A DNA stretch of 20,837 nt from Ettlia oleoabundans. Taxonomy: Eukaryota; Chlorophyta; Chlorophyceae; Chlamydomonadales. The position numbers and the translations under genes were made by a program. The notes under the pieces are model-generated. The model searched no databases. It saw only the letters and a list, made by a program, of their open reading frames with translations, and had not been told where the DNA came from. The stretch covers positions 1 to 20,837 of the forward strand of contig JAAMXP010000872.1 of NCBI GenBank assembly GCA_019693395.1, read 5' to 3'. Shown in pieces: positions 19,701-20,837 of this stretch (its first letter is position 1; each line of letters begins with the position of its first letter).

Positions 19701-20837
19701 GGGGGCAGAACAGGGCAGGGCAGAACAGGGACTGACTCAAAACTCAGTCCATTAAAGGAAGGAGATGCACAGACAGGAGGTGCATTGGGACAGAGGAGCT
19801 GAGACGCAGCAAGTGTGGCCGCTTGGCCTTGATGAGTGCAGCGGCCCTTGTAGTTTTGCTGCATTTCCAAAGCAACTGTTCCAGCATTGACCGGTGCCAG
19901 CAATACAACCGTGGCATCATGCCAACCAAACTATCTGCTTGCTTTGTCACCCCCACCCCGCCTGGTACCCCGCCTGTATGCCCGTATGGGAACGTGTGCA
20001 AAACAGCCAGTTACCTTTGCGATTGAATGGTCTTCGCGTCGCTTTTTGCATCAAAGTGGTGGAAGCCCTCCTCCAAAAATGCTTCCAGGGCTTCCACCGC
20101 GCCCACCTCTCCAAAACGCCACGTCTGGCGTATGCCGGCCGCCCAGTCTACGGTGCCGGCTTGGCGCCCCGTGCGCTGCACCTGCTGTGGTCCCACGCTG
20201 GGCAGATCTGCCAGGCCCAGCGCGGCGATGGAGCAGCCGGGGGGCCCAATGCCGGGAGGTAGCACAGCCATGCGATTGGGGGCAGGCAGCGGCTCAGCGG
20301 GGTCCCCAAGCCTCAGGCAGCTGCAGCATGAAGGACACCCAGAGCAGGGCGTCAGCAAGAGATGTGTGGCTGTCAGCAGTGGTTAGGGGGTGGATAGCAG
20401 CGGCAGGTGCGGGACATTGTGCTGCATATGTTGCAGGGGATGCAGCCTGTGGGAGCAACCCCCACATGCTGACAGGGCGCTTGTGCAACCTGACAAGGCA
20501 ATACATGTTGTTGCCGCCAGCCTGCACCACCACACACAAATGCAGCTATGGTTCATGCCCTCGTGAGGTCCCGCTACAAGTACCTGTCAAGGCTGCACAG
20601 CTGCCTGGCTGTCTCCAGACCTGAGCACAGTCAAAGCTAAACAACGCCCAGCGGCTGCATGCTGCCTCAGGATCTTGTACATAGAATATATCTAGGCGTG
20701 TACGTAGCCACGCTGTGCTCAGCGCACCTGCTGGTGAAGAATCCAACCGAGCCATAGCCGCCAAACACAATGCTCTCGTCCTGCTGGTCGGGCGCCGCAT
20801 CCCAGGGCTCGTACAGCAGGCTGGCGGGGGTGGAGGG
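16708..20837 (-). CDS. Photolyase/cryptochrome-family flavoprotein, C-terminal 516 residues (N-terminus off right edge)
   Basis: This family binds FAD and either repairs pyrimidine dimers with blue light or acts as a blue-light receptor. Minus-strand exons are 20837-20728, 20320-20015, 19677-19522, 19108-18971, 18737-18620, 18411-18306, 18021-17937, 17757-17573, 17277-17069 and 16845-16708. All phases agree (1551 nt) and end in TGA. Recognisable pieces in order are WRFGEVGA, ARISPYMAWGELSPRQVYH, LAWRDLAYWMLW, WQRGQTGFPLVDAGMREL, NIDWRHGCLWFHDTLVDADV, AINAMMWQNGGHSG, DQWNFVMHPVYAAK and RWCPELARL. The electron-transfer Trp triad (E. coli W306, W359, W382) is conserved at 18655-18653, 18004-18002 and 17756-17754. 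The residue facing flavin N5 is Asn (17947-17945), as in CPD photolyases and CRY-DASH, not Asp as in plant cryptochromes. The alpha/beta antenna domain would lie beyond the window. The C-terminus is short (45 residues after the last intron), so there is no long cryptochrome tail. One intron (18970-18738) is GC-AG. The subfamily is unresolved. Confidence 0.9.
16955..17046. repeat. CACAG pentamer repeat, intron 9 of the window part of gene 4
   Basis: Imperfect CACAG/CATAG/CACCG units lie 23 bp inside the donor of the 17068-16846 intron. In gene sense they read as CTGTG. Confidence 0.85.
17280..17319. repeat. CACAG pentamer repeat running into a splice acceptor of gene 4
   Basis: Degenerate CACAG/CACGG units abut the acceptor of the exon starting at 17277. 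In gene sense the end reads GCTGTGCTGTGCAG, so the repeat itself supplies the 3' splice site sequence. Confidence 0.8.
18034..18103. repeat. 33 bp tandem duplication in an intron of gene 4
   Basis: The unit beginning AGGGCAAACATATCGGC is present at 18034 and 18067 with one A/G difference, and AGGGCA begins a third partial copy at 18100. It lies just upstream (gene sense) of the exon starting at 18021. Its AT-rich composition differs from the flanks. Confidence 0.9.
18256..18303. repeat. CACAG pentamer repeat just inside a splice donor of gene 4
   Basis: CACAG/CATAG units fill the start (gene sense) of the 18305-18022 intron, next to the donor at 18305. The orientation is the same as the two repeats at 16955 and 17280. 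Confidence 0.8.
19304..19436. repeat. CTGTG pentamer array, opposite orientation, intron of gene 4
   Basis: This is a nearly perfect GTGCT/CTGTG array: about 80 bp flawless, then GCAGT variants. It lies in the middle of the 19521-19109 intron. It is the reverse complement of the CACAG units in the other introns of the same gene. Confidence 0.95.

Overview
The window looks like nuclear DNA of a core-chlorophyte green alga. The genes are split into many exons by 37-705 nt introns that start with GTG/GTA and end almost always in TGCAG. Coding regions are rich in CAG/CTG, intronic DNA is full of short tandem repeats, and a TGTAA-type polyadenylation element occurs after one gene. There is no bacterial-style operon, rRNA, tRNA or CRISPR. 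All gene models were built by hand from splice signals, reading phase and family motifs. A 4-base N run at 2251-2254 marks an assembly gap of unknown real size.

The layout is four protein genes in two divergent/convergent arrangements. (1) Minus strand, 4475 to beyond base 1: a glycoside hydrolase family 47 (class I) alpha-1,2-mannosidase with an N-terminal signal anchor. About 12 exons lie in the window, and the C-terminal part is off the left edge. (2) Plus strand, 4884-11270: a complete 12-exon gene for a predicted 1460-residue protein with N-terminal ribonuclease-inhibitor-type leucine-rich repeats, a coiled coil of about 1000 residues, and a C-terminal region with one good and one weaker FFAT-like motif (the VAP/ER-binding signal). 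(3) Plus strand, 11953-16351: a complete 6-exon gene for a predicted 743-residue secreted or cell-surface protein. It has a signal peptide, an Asp-rich block, Pro-rich hexapeptide repeats, a Gly-Asn repeat block, Ser-Pro and Ala-Pro hinges, and then duplicated Cys-containing modules. (4) Minus strand, from beyond 20837 to 16708: the C-terminal 516 residues (10 exons) of a photolyase/cryptochrome-family flavoprotein with an intact tryptophan triad.

Genes 1 and 2 are divergent and share a 408 bp upstream region. Genes 3 and 4 converge, with only 356 bp between their stop codons. Nothing indicates that the four genes form one pathway: N-glycan trimming, a putative membrane-contact scaffold, an extracellular matrix-like protein and a light-driven flavoprotein. 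The most notable points are the LRR/coiled-coil/FFAT architecture of gene 2, the repeated Cys module of gene 3, two GC-AG introns with the same CAG|GCAAGC donor, and a CACAG pentamer that recurs in four introns of the photolyase gene.
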